Shown one piece after another: positions 45,942 to 53,743 of a stretch of DNA of 64,000 bases. The stretch's first letter is position 1; every line of letters begins with the position of its first letter. Both the position numbers and the translations under genes were made by a program. The stretch lies in contig NZ_JACHZF010000016.1 of NCBI RefSeq assembly GCF_014193375.1, positions 47,225-111,224 on the forward strand. The letters are read 5' to 3'. The notes under the pieces were generated by a model, which was not told the DNA's origin, ran no database searches, and was given only the letters and a program-made list of their open reading frames with translations. This stretch comes from Halomonas campaniensis. Lineage in GTDB: Bacteria > Pseudomonadota > Gammaproteobacteria > Pseudomonadales > Halomonadaceae.

Positions 45942-46097
45942 ATGAAACCTGGCTCGCTGCCTCCCGCCCCGAGTGCAACGGCGAGCCACCGGACGATTGC
46001 CGGCCACCGCCGGCGGCCGCGTCCCGAACGACAACCGCATCCCGCGAGACAACAACAGTGCAACCGGCTTTCCGGAGCCAGGAGAACACGACAATGA
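45942..46097 (+). CDS. Possible 51-codon upstream ORF coupled to TAXI receptor gene
   Basis: An ATG at 45942 preceded by a very strong AGGAGGG opens a 51-codon Arg/His-rich frame. It ends in TGA overlapping the ATG of the TAXI receptor at 46094 (ATGA). The placement suggests a leader peptide that couples translation to the receptor gene. The composition is odd and no homologue is recognised. The ACAACAACA run lies inside it. It could equally be a non-coding leader. Confidence 0.3.
   Translation: MKPGSLPPAPSATASHRTIAGHRRRPRPERQPHPARQQQCNRLSGARRTRQ
46048..46058 (+). promoter_or_regulatory. ACAACAA leader motif before TAXI receptor 1
   Basis: GACAACAACAG lies 36-46 nt upstream of the start codon at 46094. 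It is part of the A-rich leader set. Confidence 0.38.
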
Positions 46098-47086
46098 CAT
46101 CGCTGACCCGCAAGGCACGCCTGCTCATCCCCGCTTCGCTCATCGCCATCGGCAGCCTCGGCGCCGCCAATGTCCAGGCCCAGTCCGAGACCGCGCTGAA
46201 CATCGGCGCCGTACCCACCGGTACCGGCTGGTTCTTCGGCATCTCCGAGGGCGCTCGGGTGATCAGCGCCAACACCCCCTACGAGATCACCGTGCGCGAG
46301 ACCGGCGGGACCCGCGAGAACGCCATCCGCCTCTCCCGCGGCGAGCTCGACCTGGCCTTCACCGAGGCGCTGGTGGGCTACGAGATGTTCAACGGCATCG
46401 GCCGCTTCGAGGACACCCCCAACCCCGATGCCCGCCTGATCTACTGGATCGCCCCCTCCACCATGCACTGGGCGGTGCGCCAGGACAGCGGCATCGAGAC
46501 CTTCGAGGACCTCAACGGGGCGCGCTTCAACCCCAGCAGCATCGGCGGCGGCGGCGAGTACATCACCGAGCTGGTGTTCGGCATCCTGGGCATCGAGCCC
46601 GACTTCCAGCGCATGCGCATCAACGACGCCGCCGAGGGCGTGACCGACGGTCGCCTGGTGGGCTTCAGCTACAACGGCGTGCCGCCCATCCCGGCCTTCA
46701 CCGAGGTCCATGCCTCGCGCCCCCTGCAGCTGCTGTCGCTCTCCGACGAGCAGGTCGAGGCGGTCACCGCGGAGCTGCCCTTCCTCACCCCGACCCTGGT
46801 CCCCGCCGACACCTACACCGGCATGAGCGAGGCGCAGTCGCTGGGGATCTACATGGGCGTGGCGGCCAACGCCAGCCTGGATGACGACACCGTCTACGCG
46901 ATCACCAAGGCCTACTGGGAGAACCACGAGCAGGTGGCCAACTCCTTCAAGCCGGCCGACGGGGTGACCCCGCAGCACGTGATCGACAACGCCACCTTCC
47001 CGCTGCACGCCGGCGCCCTGCGCTACTACCGTGACGACCTGGGCCTCGAGGTTCCCGAGGAGATCGTCCCGCCCGAAGCGCAGTAA
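46094..47086 (+). CDS. TAXI-family TRAP receptor 1
   Basis: A 330-residue TAXI-family periplasmic receptor with a signal peptide (start MTSLTRKARLLIPASLIA, cleaved near AQA). It is paralogous to the receptor at 50607. The block WIAPSTMHWAVRQDSG to GGGGEYIT is almost the same in both, also at DNA level. It should deliver substrate to the fused permease at 47184. The substrate is unknown; known TAXI receptors bind glutamate or 2-oxoglutarate-like acids. AGGAG precedes the start. Confidence 0.92.
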   Translation: MTSLTRKARLLIPASLIAIGSLGAANVQAQSETALNIGAVPTGTGWFFGISEGARVISANTPYEITVRETGGTRENAIRLSRGELDLAFTEALVGYEMFNGIGRFEDTPNPDARLIYWIAPSTMHWAVRQDSGIETFEDLNGARFNPSSIGGGGEYITELVFGILGIEPDFQRMRINDAAEGVTDGRLVGFSYNGVPPIPAFTEVHASRPLQLLSLSDEQVEAVTAELPFLTPTLVPADTYTGMSEAQSLGIYMGVAANASLDDDTVYAITKAYWENHEQVANSFKPADGVTPQHVIDNATFPLHAGALRYYRDDLGLEVPEEIVPPEAQ

Positions 47087-47094
47087 CCCCCCCT

Positions 47095-47119
47095 CCCCGC
47101 GGGCATGGCGCCCGCGGGG
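47095..47119 (+). terminator. Intercistronic hairpin after TAXI receptor 1
   Basis: CCCCGCGGGC (47095-47104) pairs perfectly with GCCCGCGGGG (47110-47119). It lies 9 bp after the receptor stop and before the permease gene. A 3' mRNA stabiliser or partial terminator is likely, as in other receptor/permease operons. Confidence 0.6.
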
Positions 47120-47183
47120 TTCCCCGATGCCCTTATCCTGACGCACCGCTACTGTCCTGACGCCGCGGTGCGGGAGTCATCCG

Positions 47184-49142
47184 ATGGATACCCCTGCAAA
47201 ATCCAACGTCGTAGAGAAGTACTCGGAGGACTCGGGCAAGCGCCAGCTGACCGGCTTCTGGTTCCTGGTGACGCGCCTGGCCGCCGTCTCCATGGCACTG
47301 TTCCACCTCTACACGGCCGTCACCGGCCCGGTGAACACCCAGAACGCCATCCACCTGCTGTTCGCGCTGCCGCTGATCTTCCTGGCCTACAGCTGTCGCA
47401 GCCGCGACGCCAACCGCATTCCCTGGTATGACCTGGCGCCGATCGTCCTCGGCGTGGTGGTCAGTGCCTACTACGTGATCCACTTCGACCGCATCATCTA
47501 CCAGCTGGGCTACCTGATGCCCACCACCCTGGACATCGTCTTCGGCATCTCGGCCATCCTGCTGCTGCTCGAATCGTGCCGCCGCGCCATCGGCCTGGCC
47601 TTCCCGGTACTGGTGCTGATCGCCCTCGCCTACGCCGCCTTCGGCCAGCACCTGCCCGGCGTCTGGGGCCACGGCGGCTTCCGCTGGGACGACCTGGTGG
47701 CCACCTTCTACCTGAGCCCCACCGGCGTCTACGGCAGCCTGATGCGCACCTCCTCCACGGTGATCGTCATCTTCATCATGTTCGGCGCCCTGCTGGTCAC
47801 CACCGGCGGCGGCGACACCTTCATGCGCCTCTCCAACGCCGCCACCGGGGGCATGGCGGGCGGGCCGGCCAAGGCCGCCACCCTGTGCAGCGCCATGTTC
47901 GGCAGCATCAGCGGCAGCACCGCCGCCAACGTGGCCACCACCGGGGTCTTCACCATCCCGATGATGAAGAAGAACGGCTACAGCCCGCGCTTCGCCGCCG
48001 CCACCGAGGCCTCCGCCTCCACCGGCGGGCAGATCCTGCCGCCGATCATGGGCGCCGCGGCCTTCGTCATGGCCGACGTCATCTCGACGAGCTACCTGGA
48101 GATCATCGGCGCCGCGCTGATCCCGGCCCTGCTCTTCTACCTGGCCATCTGGATGAGCGTGCACTTCGAAGCCAAGCGCCTGGGCCTCAACCCGATCCCG
48201 AAGTCCGAGCGGCCCACCCTGCGCCAGGGGCTGTTCAACATCGAGACCCTGGTGATCCCGCTGGCGGTGCTGATCACCCTGCTGGTGATGCGCTACACCC
48301 CGACCACCGCCGCCGTGGCCGCCTACTTCACCGCCATGGCGCTCTACCTCTTCTCCTGGCGCAGCCCGGGGAGCTTCGTCGACCGCCTCAAGTCGCTGCC
48401 CGCGGCGCTCGAGGCCGGCGCCATGACCGCCGCCATGATCGCGGTGATCATCGGCAGCGTGGCGATCATCGCTTCGGTGATCAGCCTCACCGGCCTGGGT
48501 CTCAAGGTCTCCTCGGTGATCCTCGTGGTCAGCGGCGGCGACGTGCTGATCACCCTGCTGCTGGCCATGGTGGTGGCGATCATCCTCGGCATGGGGCTGC
48601 CCACCGTGGCCGCCTACATGCTGGCCGCCTCGGTGGTGGCGGGGGCCTTCATCGAGGCCGGCCTGCCGAACCTCTCGGCCCACCTGTTCATCCTCTACTT
48701 CGCGATCCTCTCCGGGGTCACCCCGCCGGTGGCGCTGGCCGCCTACATCGGCGGCGCCATCGCCGGCTCCCACTGGTTCCGCACCGCGCTGACCGCCACC
48801 AAGATCTCCCTGGGCGGCTTCCTGATCCCCTTCATGTTCATCTACCACCCGCCGCTGCTCGGCGACGGCACCGCCCTGCAGATCGCCATGGCGGTGGGCT
48901 CCGGGGTACTCGGCATCATCGCCCTGGCCGCCTCCACCATCGGCTACTTCCTGCGGCCCTGCTCCTGGCTGGAGCGCGGCCTGCTGCTGGCCGCGGCCCT
49001 GATGCTGATCAGCGGCCAGGCGATCACCGACGTGGCCGGCATCGCCCTGATCGGCGGCCTGTTCGCCTGGCAGCTGCTGAGACACCGCGACGCCGTGGGC
49101 GCCCCGGCGCGTCCCACCCCCGACAAGGAGCCTGCACGATGA
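47184..49142 (+). CDS. TAXI-type fused TRAP permease (DctQM)
   Basis: A 652-residue membrane protein with the fused small and large TRAP permease domains (about 16-17 helices), typical of TAXI systems. Conserved stretches include GGMAGGPAKAATLCSAMFGS, TTGVFTIPMMKK and FYLAIWMSVHFE. It is the membrane partner of one or both TAXI receptors around it. It overlaps the downstream dehydrogenase gene by 4 nt. Confidence 0.93.
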   Translation: MDTPAKSNVVEKYSEDSGKRQLTGFWFLVTRLAAVSMALFHLYTAVTGPVNTQNAIHLLFALPLIFLAYSCRSRDANRIPWYDLAPIVLGVVVSAYYVIHFDRIIYQLGYLMPTTLDIVFGISAILLLLESCRRAIGLAFPVLVLIALAYAAFGQHLPGVWGHGGFRWDDLVATFYLSPTGVYGSLMRTSSTVIVIFIMFGALLVTTGGGDTFMRLSNAATGGMAGGPAKAATLCSAMFGSISGSTAANVATTGVFTIPMMKKNGYSPRFAAATEASASTGGQILPPIMGAAAFVMADVISTSYLEIIGAALIPALLFYLAIWMSVHFEAKRLGLNPIPKSERPTLRQGLFNIETLVIPLAVLITLLVMRYTPTTAAVAAYFTAMALYLFSWRSPGSFVDRLKSLPAALEAGAMTAAMIAVIIGSVAIIASVISLTGLGLKVSSVILVVSGGDVLITLLLAMVVAIILGMGLPTVAAYMLAASVVAGAFIEAGLPNLSAHLFILYFAILSGVTPPVALAAYIGGAIAGSHWFRTALTATKISLGGFLIPFMFIYHPPLLGDGTALQIAMAVGSGVLGIIALAASTIGYFLRPCSWLERGLLLAAALMLISGQAITDVAGIALIGGLFAWQLLRHRDAVGAPARPTPDKEPAR

Positions 49143-50086
49143 GGATCGTGATACCCGACGACTACCAGGACTGCGTGCGCACCCTGGACGCCTTCGCCAA
49201 GCTGGAGGGCCACGAGGTCACGGTGTTCAACGACACCGTCACCGACCTCGACACCCTGGTGACGCGCTTCCAGGACGCCGAGGCGCTGGTGCTGATCCGC
49301 GAGCGCACGCCGATCACCGCCGAGCTGCTCGACCGCCTGCCGCGCCTCAGGGCGATCAGCCAGACCGGCGGCGGGGCCGCCCACGTGGACCTGGGCGCCT
49401 GCAAGGCCCGGGGCGTCACGGTGATGGCCGGCACCGGTTCACCCTACGCCGCCGCCGAACTCACCTGGGGCCTGGTACTGGCCGCCATGCGCCACATCCC
49501 CGAGGAGGCCGCCAACCTCAAGGCCGGCCGCTGGCAGCGCACCCTGGGCACCGGCCTCAAGGGCCGCACCCTGGGCATCTTCGGCTACGGCAAGATCGGC
49601 CAGCTGATGGCCCGCTACGCCCGGGCCTTCGAGATGGAGGTGCTGGTGTGGGGCCGCGAGGGCACCCGCCAGCGGGCCATCGAGGCGGGCCTCGAGGTGG
49701 CCGCCAGCCAGGCGGAGCTGTTCGAGCGCAGCGACGTGCTGAGCCTGCACCTGCGCCTCAACGACGATACCCGCGGCATCGTCACCGCCGAGGACCTGGC
49801 GCGCATGAAGCCCACGGCGCTGCTGGTCAACACCGCCCGGGCACCGCTGATCGCCCCGGGGGCCCTGGAGGCCGCGCTGCGCGCCGGCCGGCCGGGCATG
49901 GCCGCCGCGGACGTCTTCGACGACGAGCCGGTGGTCAGCCACCCGCTGCTGGCGCTGCCCAACTTCCTCGGCGTGCCCCACCTGGGCTACGTGGAGAAGG
50001 ACAGCTACGAGCTCTACTTCGGCGACGCCTTCGACAACCTGCTGGCCTTCGCCGCCGGCGACCCCGTCACTGACCTGGCCCAGTAG
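49139..50086 (+). CDS. D-2-hydroxyacid dehydrogenase family protein
   Basis: A 315-residue NAD(P)-dependent D-2-hydroxyacid dehydrogenase. The Rossmann motif GIFGYGKIGQLMARYA (GxGxxG variant) and the catalytic Arg (NTARAPLIA), Glu (FDDEPV) and His (PHLGYVEK) are present. It converts a 2-hydroxyacid and a 2-ketoacid. It is translationally coupled to the TAXI permease, so the imported compound may be, or lead to, a 2-hydroxyacid. Its substrate is unknown. Confidence 0.88.
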   Translation: MRIVIPDDYQDCVRTLDAFAKLEGHEVTVFNDTVTDLDTLVTRFQDAEALVLIRERTPITAELLDRLPRLRAISQTGGGAAHVDLGACKARGVTVMAGTGSPYAAAELTWGLVLAAMRHIPEEAANLKAGRWQRTLGTGLKGRTLGIFGYGKIGQLMARYARAFEMEVLVWGREGTRQRAIEAGLEVAASQAELFERSDVLSLHLRLNDDTRGIVTAEDLARMKPTALLVNTARAPLIAPGALEAALRAGRPGMAAADVFDDEPVVSHPLLALPNFLGVPHLGYVEKDSYELYFGDAFDNLLAFAAGDPVTDLAQ

Positions 50087-50123
50087 CCGCCGATAACCGT
50101 AGCCGCCGATAACGGTAGCCGCC
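50083..50123 (+). repeat. Short tandem repeat after dehydrogenase gene
   Basis: GTAGCCGCCGATAACC (50083-50098) repeats as GTAGCCGCCGATAACG (50099-50114), then a partial third copy GTAGCCGCC (50115-50123). The stop codon of the dehydrogenase lies in the first copy. It is probably a replication-slippage product. Confidence 0.75.
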
Positions 50124-50143
50124 CGCAGACAAGGAGCCGCGAC

Positions 50144-50545
50144 ATGAGCGATCGACAGGATGAGCTGGACCCCAGGGGGCTCGCCACCCGCCGCGAGGTG
50201 CTGGGCGATGTCTACGTGGACGCCGCCCTCTCCCAGGTGGATGACTTCAGCTGGCCGATGCAGGAGCTGGTGACCCGCAACTGCTGGAACGACATCTGGA
50301 ACCGCCCGGGCCTGGCGCGCCCCACCCGCAGCCTGATCAACATCGGCATGCTGGTGGCGCTGAACCGCCCCCATGAGCTCAAGGTGCACCTGCGCGGTGC
50401 CCTGAACAACGGCTGCAGCGAGGAGGAGATCCGCGAGGTGCTGCTGCAGTGCGTGCCCTACTGCGGCTTCCCGGCCGCCATCGACGGGTTGCGGGTCGCC
50501 CGCGAGGTGATCGCCGCCTGGCGCGAGGAGCAGGCCGGCCGCTGA
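50144..50545 (+). CDS. Carboxymuconolactone decarboxylase-family protein
   Basis: A 133-residue CMD-family protein resembling 4-carboxymuconolactone decarboxylase (PcaC) in length and in the stretch LVTRNCWNDIWNRPGLARPT. No CxxC of AhpD type is present. In protocatechuate degradation PcaC acts on a lactone, but the surrounding genes are not a beta-ketoadipate set, so a different lactone or hydroxyacid-related substrate is likely. It belongs to the TAXI locus. Confidence 0.82.
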   Translation: MSDRQDELDPRGLATRREVLGDVYVDAALSQVDDFSWPMQELVTRNCWNDIWNRPGLARPTRSLINIGMLVALNRPHELKVHLRGALNNGCSEEEIREVLLQCVPYCGFPAAIDGLRVAREVIAAWREEQAGR

Positions 50546-50555
50546 GGCCGGCCTG

Positions 50556-50586
50556 CTGCCGACAACAACAGCTGCCGACAACAACA
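50556..50586 (+). repeat. Duplicated ACAACAACA leader unit
   Basis: CTGCCGACAACAACA (50556-50570) is repeated at 50572-50586 with a period of 16, just upstream of TAXI receptor 2 (start 50607). It doubles the ACAACAA motif in that leader, which may strengthen a regulatory site. Confidence 0.55.
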
Positions 50587-50606
50587 ACCGTGCAAGGAGA
50601 ACTGCC

Positions 50607-51584
50607 ATGAGATCGATGACCCATCGCCTGCTCACCCCGCTGGCCGCCGCCGTGTTCGCCGCGGGCCTCGCCGCCCCGGTCATGGCCGACGAGGCCGTCA
50701 GCATCGGGGTCGCCCCGGCCGCCTCCGGCTGGTACTTCGGCTTCTCGGAGCTCTCGCGGCTGGTCAGCGGCGATTCCCCGCTGGAGGTCTCGGTCCGCGA
50801 GACCGGCGGCTCCCGGGAGAACGCCATCCGCCTGGGCCGCGGCGAGATCGACATGGGGCTGATCGACGCCCCCGGCGCCTTCGAGGCCTACAACGGCGAA
50901 GGGCGCTACGAGAACGACGCCATCGAGCAGATGCGCATGGTGCTGTGGGTCGCCCCCTCCACCATGCACTGGGCGGTCCGCCAGGACAGCGGCATCGAGA
51001 CCTTCGAGGACCTGGAGGGCGCCCGCTTCAACCCCAGCAGCATCGGCGGCGGCGGCGAGTACATCACCGACCTGGTCTTCACCGCCCTGGGCATCGCGCC
51101 GGACTTCCAGCGCATGAGCATGTCGGACGCCGCCGACGCCGTGGTGGACGGCCGTATCGTCGGCTTCAGCTACAACGGCATCCCGCCGATCCCGGCCTTC
51201 ACCGAGGTGCACTCCTCGCGCCCGCTGCGGGTGCTGTCGATGACCGACGAGCAGGTGGCCACCGCCACCGAGGCGCTGCCCTTCCTGTCGCGCACCGAGA
51301 TCCCCGAGGGCACCTACCGCGACATGCCGGCGGCCACCACCCTGGGCACCTACATCGGCATCGCCGCCACCAGCGAGCTCTCCGAGGAGGCCGGCTACGA
51401 ATTCACCCGGGCCTACTGGGAGAATATCGGGCGCCTCGGCGAGACCTTCGCCCCGGCCCGCGGCATGACGGCCGAGATCTCGGTGGAGAACACCACCACC
51501 CCGCTGCACGCCGGGGCGGTGCGCTACTACCGCGAGATCGGCATCGAGGTGCCGGAGGCGCTGGTCCCGCCGGAAGCCGAGTAA
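50607..51584 (+). CDS. TAXI-family TRAP receptor 2
   Basis: A 325-residue TAXI receptor with a signal peptide (MRSMTHRLLTPLAAAVFAAG, cleaved near VMA). It is a paralogue of the receptor at 46094 and has no permease of its own nearby, so it probably shares the fused permease at 47184. AAGGAG precedes the start. A hairpin (51608-51632) follows its stop and overlaps the end of the convergent flavin reductase gene. Confidence 0.92.
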   Translation: MRSMTHRLLTPLAAAVFAAGLAAPVMADEAVSIGVAPAASGWYFGFSELSRLVSGDSPLEVSVRETGGSRENAIRLGRGEIDMGLIDAPGAFEAYNGEGRYENDAIEQMRMVLWVAPSTMHWAVRQDSGIETFEDLEGARFNPSSIGGGGEYITDLVFTALGIAPDFQRMSMSDAADAVVDGRIVGFSYNGIPPIPAFTEVHSSRPLRVLSMTDEQVATATEALPFLSRTEIPEGTYRDMPAATTLGTYIGIAATSELSEEAGYEFTRAYWENIGRLGETFAPARGMTAEISVENTTTPLHAGAVRYYREIGIEVPEALVPPEAE

Positions 51585-51607
51585 GCCAAAACGCCCTCAC
51601 CTTGAAC

Positions 51608-51632
51608 CGCGGCGGCCCTATCGGCCGCCGCG
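51608..51632. terminator. Hairpin between convergent TAXI receptor 2 and flavin reductase
   Basis: CGCGGCGGCC (51608-51617) pairs perfectly with GGCCGCCGCG (51623-51632) over a 5-nt loop. The right arm lies inside the last codons of the flavin reductase gene. No T-tract was seen; it is a probable bidirectional terminator. Confidence 0.5.
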
Positions 51633-52271
51633 CTGCTGTGCGCTCATGGCGCTGCCCGAGGCCGGGCGCTCCACCTCGAAGAGGTCGGTGCAGCGGGCGT
51701 AGTCGTTGCCGGCCATGCGCCCGATGGGCTTGAGCCCCTCGGCATCGACGTGGCGGCCGTCCCACAGGGCGTCGTCGACATGGATCGACACCACCTCGGC
51801 CAGCACCAGGTTGCCGGCCAGGGGCTGATCGCCGAAGCGGATGATCTCGCGCAGGCGGCAGCCGAAGGCCACCGGGGCGCCGGCCACCCGCGGCACCGAG
51901 ACCCCGGCCATGGCCACTTTCTCCAGCCCGGCGTGCACGAACTCGTCGTCGCCGTGCTCCAGCCCCGCGCTGGTGGCGTTCATCTCCTTTACCAGCCCCT
52001 CGCCGCTGATATGCACCACGCACTCGCCCACCTCGCCGAGGTTGCGGATGGTGTCCTTGGGGTTGGCGTCACCGTCGAGCAGCGGCGAGAAGCCCAGCAC
52101 CGGCGGGTTGACGCTCACCACGTTGAAGAAGGAGAAGGGCGCCAGGTTGGCGTTGCCCGCCGCGTCCAGGGTCGAGACCCAGGCGATGGGCCGCGGGCAG
52201 ATGCTGCCCGACAGCAGGCGGTAGATCTTGCCCGGGCTCAGGGCGTGTTCTTCTAGCAAGTAGTCGCTCAT
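51618..52271 (-). CDS. Flavin reductase-like FMN-binding protein
   Basis: A 217-residue protein of the flavin-reductase-like (DIM6/NTAB) family, a split-barrel FMN-binding fold. Typical stretches are ICPRPIAWVSTLDAAGNANLA and APFSFFNVVSVNPP. Members are either reductase partners of monooxygenases or stand-alone oxidoreductases; no partner is adjacent, so the role is unknown. GAGGAG precedes the start. It is convergent with TAXI receptor 2. Confidence 0.85.
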   Translation of the reverse strand: MSDYLLEEHALSPGKIYRLLSGSICPRPIAWVSTLDAAGNANLAPFSFFNVVSVNPPVLGFSPLLDGDANPKDTIRNLGEVGECVVHISGEGLVKEMNATSAGLEHGDDEFVHAGLEKVAMAGVSVPRVAGAPVAFGCRLREIIRFGDQPLAGNLVLAEVVSIHVDDALWDGRHVDAEGLKPIGRMAGNDYARCTDLFEVERPASGSAMSAQQRGGR

Positions 52272-52555
52272 GGGGGAGTTCGCTCCTCAGGGTAGCGGGC
52301 ACGGCTCCATGGTACCCCCTATCGCCCGAGCTGCCGACGCCCGCGAAAACACCGGGGCCGATTCCGGAGGCCTCGGCCGCAACGCCGTGGCGGCTGGCCC
52401 ACGAGGCGAGCGTGATGCCCTGCAACCCGGGGTGGCGCTCCGACAGCAGGAACGTCCCACTCCCGCAGAGACGCTCAAGCATTCGCCACGGTCCGGGACC
52501 ATCCTTGTCTCTGGAACTCGATGGTCCATCGGGTCCAAACAGGAGGGTGATGAAC

Positions 52556-52843
52556 ATGATCACTCACAGACTGGCCATCGCGGCATTGCTGGGGTCGCTG
52601 CTGGTGCCGGGGCTCGCCTGGGCCGAGGGGGAACCCTTCCCGCAGCATCGCATGGAACCGACTCGCGCCGAATCCATGGCACCCCAGGGTCGCGACCATT
52701 TCGCTCGGCTGGATACGAACGGCGATGGCAGGATCTCGGCCGAAGAAGCCACCAGACGGAGCCTGCCGGAGCCCTTCTGGGAGCTGGACCGGAACCAGGA
52801 CGGCTACCTGACGAGACAGGAGTATCGGCACCGGTCGATCTGA
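52556..52843 (+). CDS. Small secreted EF-hand protein
   Basis: A 95-residue protein with a signal peptide (MITHRLAIAALLGSLLVPGL, cleaved near AWA) and two EF-hand calcium loops (DTNGDGRISAEE and DRNQDGYLTRQE). It probably binds calcium in the periplasm or outside the cell. Of two in-frame ATGs, the second (52556) has normal spacing from AGGAGG, while the first (52550) is too close. It is followed by an AraC gene; the link is unclear. Confidence 0.82.
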   Translation: MITHRLAIAALLGSLLVPGLAWAEGEPFPQHRMEPTRAESMAPQGRDHFARLDTNGDGRISAEEATRRSLPEPFWELDRNQDGYLTRQEYRHRSI

Positions 52844-52993
52844 TCCATCGGCAGCAGGTACGGGGGCGGGTGTTTCTTGCGCCCGCCTCTCCCTTCTTTC
52901 AAGGGAACGCCACAGGAAATGGCTACGCCTCGTGCCGGCAGCACTATAGTTAATCCAGTGTCGGGAAGCCGACAGGCCATGCGGAGAGGCAGC

Positions 52994-53632
52994 ATGATCG
53001 TCGAAGACCGGCCGAGACTGCCTGGCGTCGACGGTACCAGCGATGCTCGACGGGCCTCGGCTCGCGGCCCTGCTCGGCAGCCGGATGTCATCCTGCTTGA
53101 CCGCCAGGCCTTCCAGCCCGACGAGTTCGCGAAGTTGCTCGGCGATCTGGCCGACAGCCCCATCGTCGTGATCCTGTCCCCCGGCGGGGACCATCAGCGT
53201 GTCCAGCAGGCCCTGCACGCCGCAGTGGAGGTGCTGTCAGGCCTTGCCGACTCGGCGCCACCCGTCCCGGTGAACACTCCCGCGCCCCCTGGCCGACTCG
53301 CCGATTGGCAGATTCGACGCCTCGAGGCCCACATCGACGCACACCTGGACGAGACGATCCACGTCCGCGACCTGGCGGCCGTGACCCGGCTCAGCCTTGG
53401 CCACTTCGCCCACGCCTTCAAGCGGACCTTCGGCATCCCGCCCCTGGCCCATGTCACCCGTCGCCGCCTGGCACGGGCCTGCGAGCGGATGCTCGCAGGC
53501 GACGAGCCGCTGTCGCGGATCGCACAGGAGTGCGGCTTCTGCGACCAGTCGCATTTCACCCGGCATTTCCACCGTTCCCTGGGCATGGCCCCGCAGCACT
53601 GGCGACGCCTCCATGCCCCCGGCCCGCGATAG
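52994..53632 (+). CDS. AraC-family regulator with degenerate N-terminal domain
   Basis: A 212-residue protein whose C-terminal 105 residues hold the two AraC HTH motifs (VRDLAAVTRLSLGHFAHAFK and RIAQECGFCDQSHFTRHFHR). The N-terminal part (PDVILLDRQAFQPDEFAKLL, then VVILSPGG) looks like a shortened receiver-like fold without clear phosphorylation residues. Start 52994 is chosen for the GAGAGG upstream; 52979 is an alternative. Targets are unknown. Confidence 0.8.
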   Translation: MIVEDRPRLPGVDGTSDARRASARGPARQPDVILLDRQAFQPDEFAKLLGDLADSPIVVILSPGGDHQRVQQALHAAVEVLSGLADSAPPVPVNTPAPPGRLADWQIRRLEAHIDAHLDETIHVRDLAAVTRLSLGHFAHAFKRTFGIPPLAHVTRRRLARACERMLAGDEPLSRIAQECGFCDQSHFTRHFHRSLGMAPQHWRRLHAPGPR

Positions 53633-53743
53633 GCCACCGACACGCGCTTTGCTGGGTAACTCACCGCACGCCTAGAACTGCATAACCGCCCGGGCATTTA
53701 TGGCACCATGGCCAGCAGATGGACCATGCGAAGGAACCGCGCC

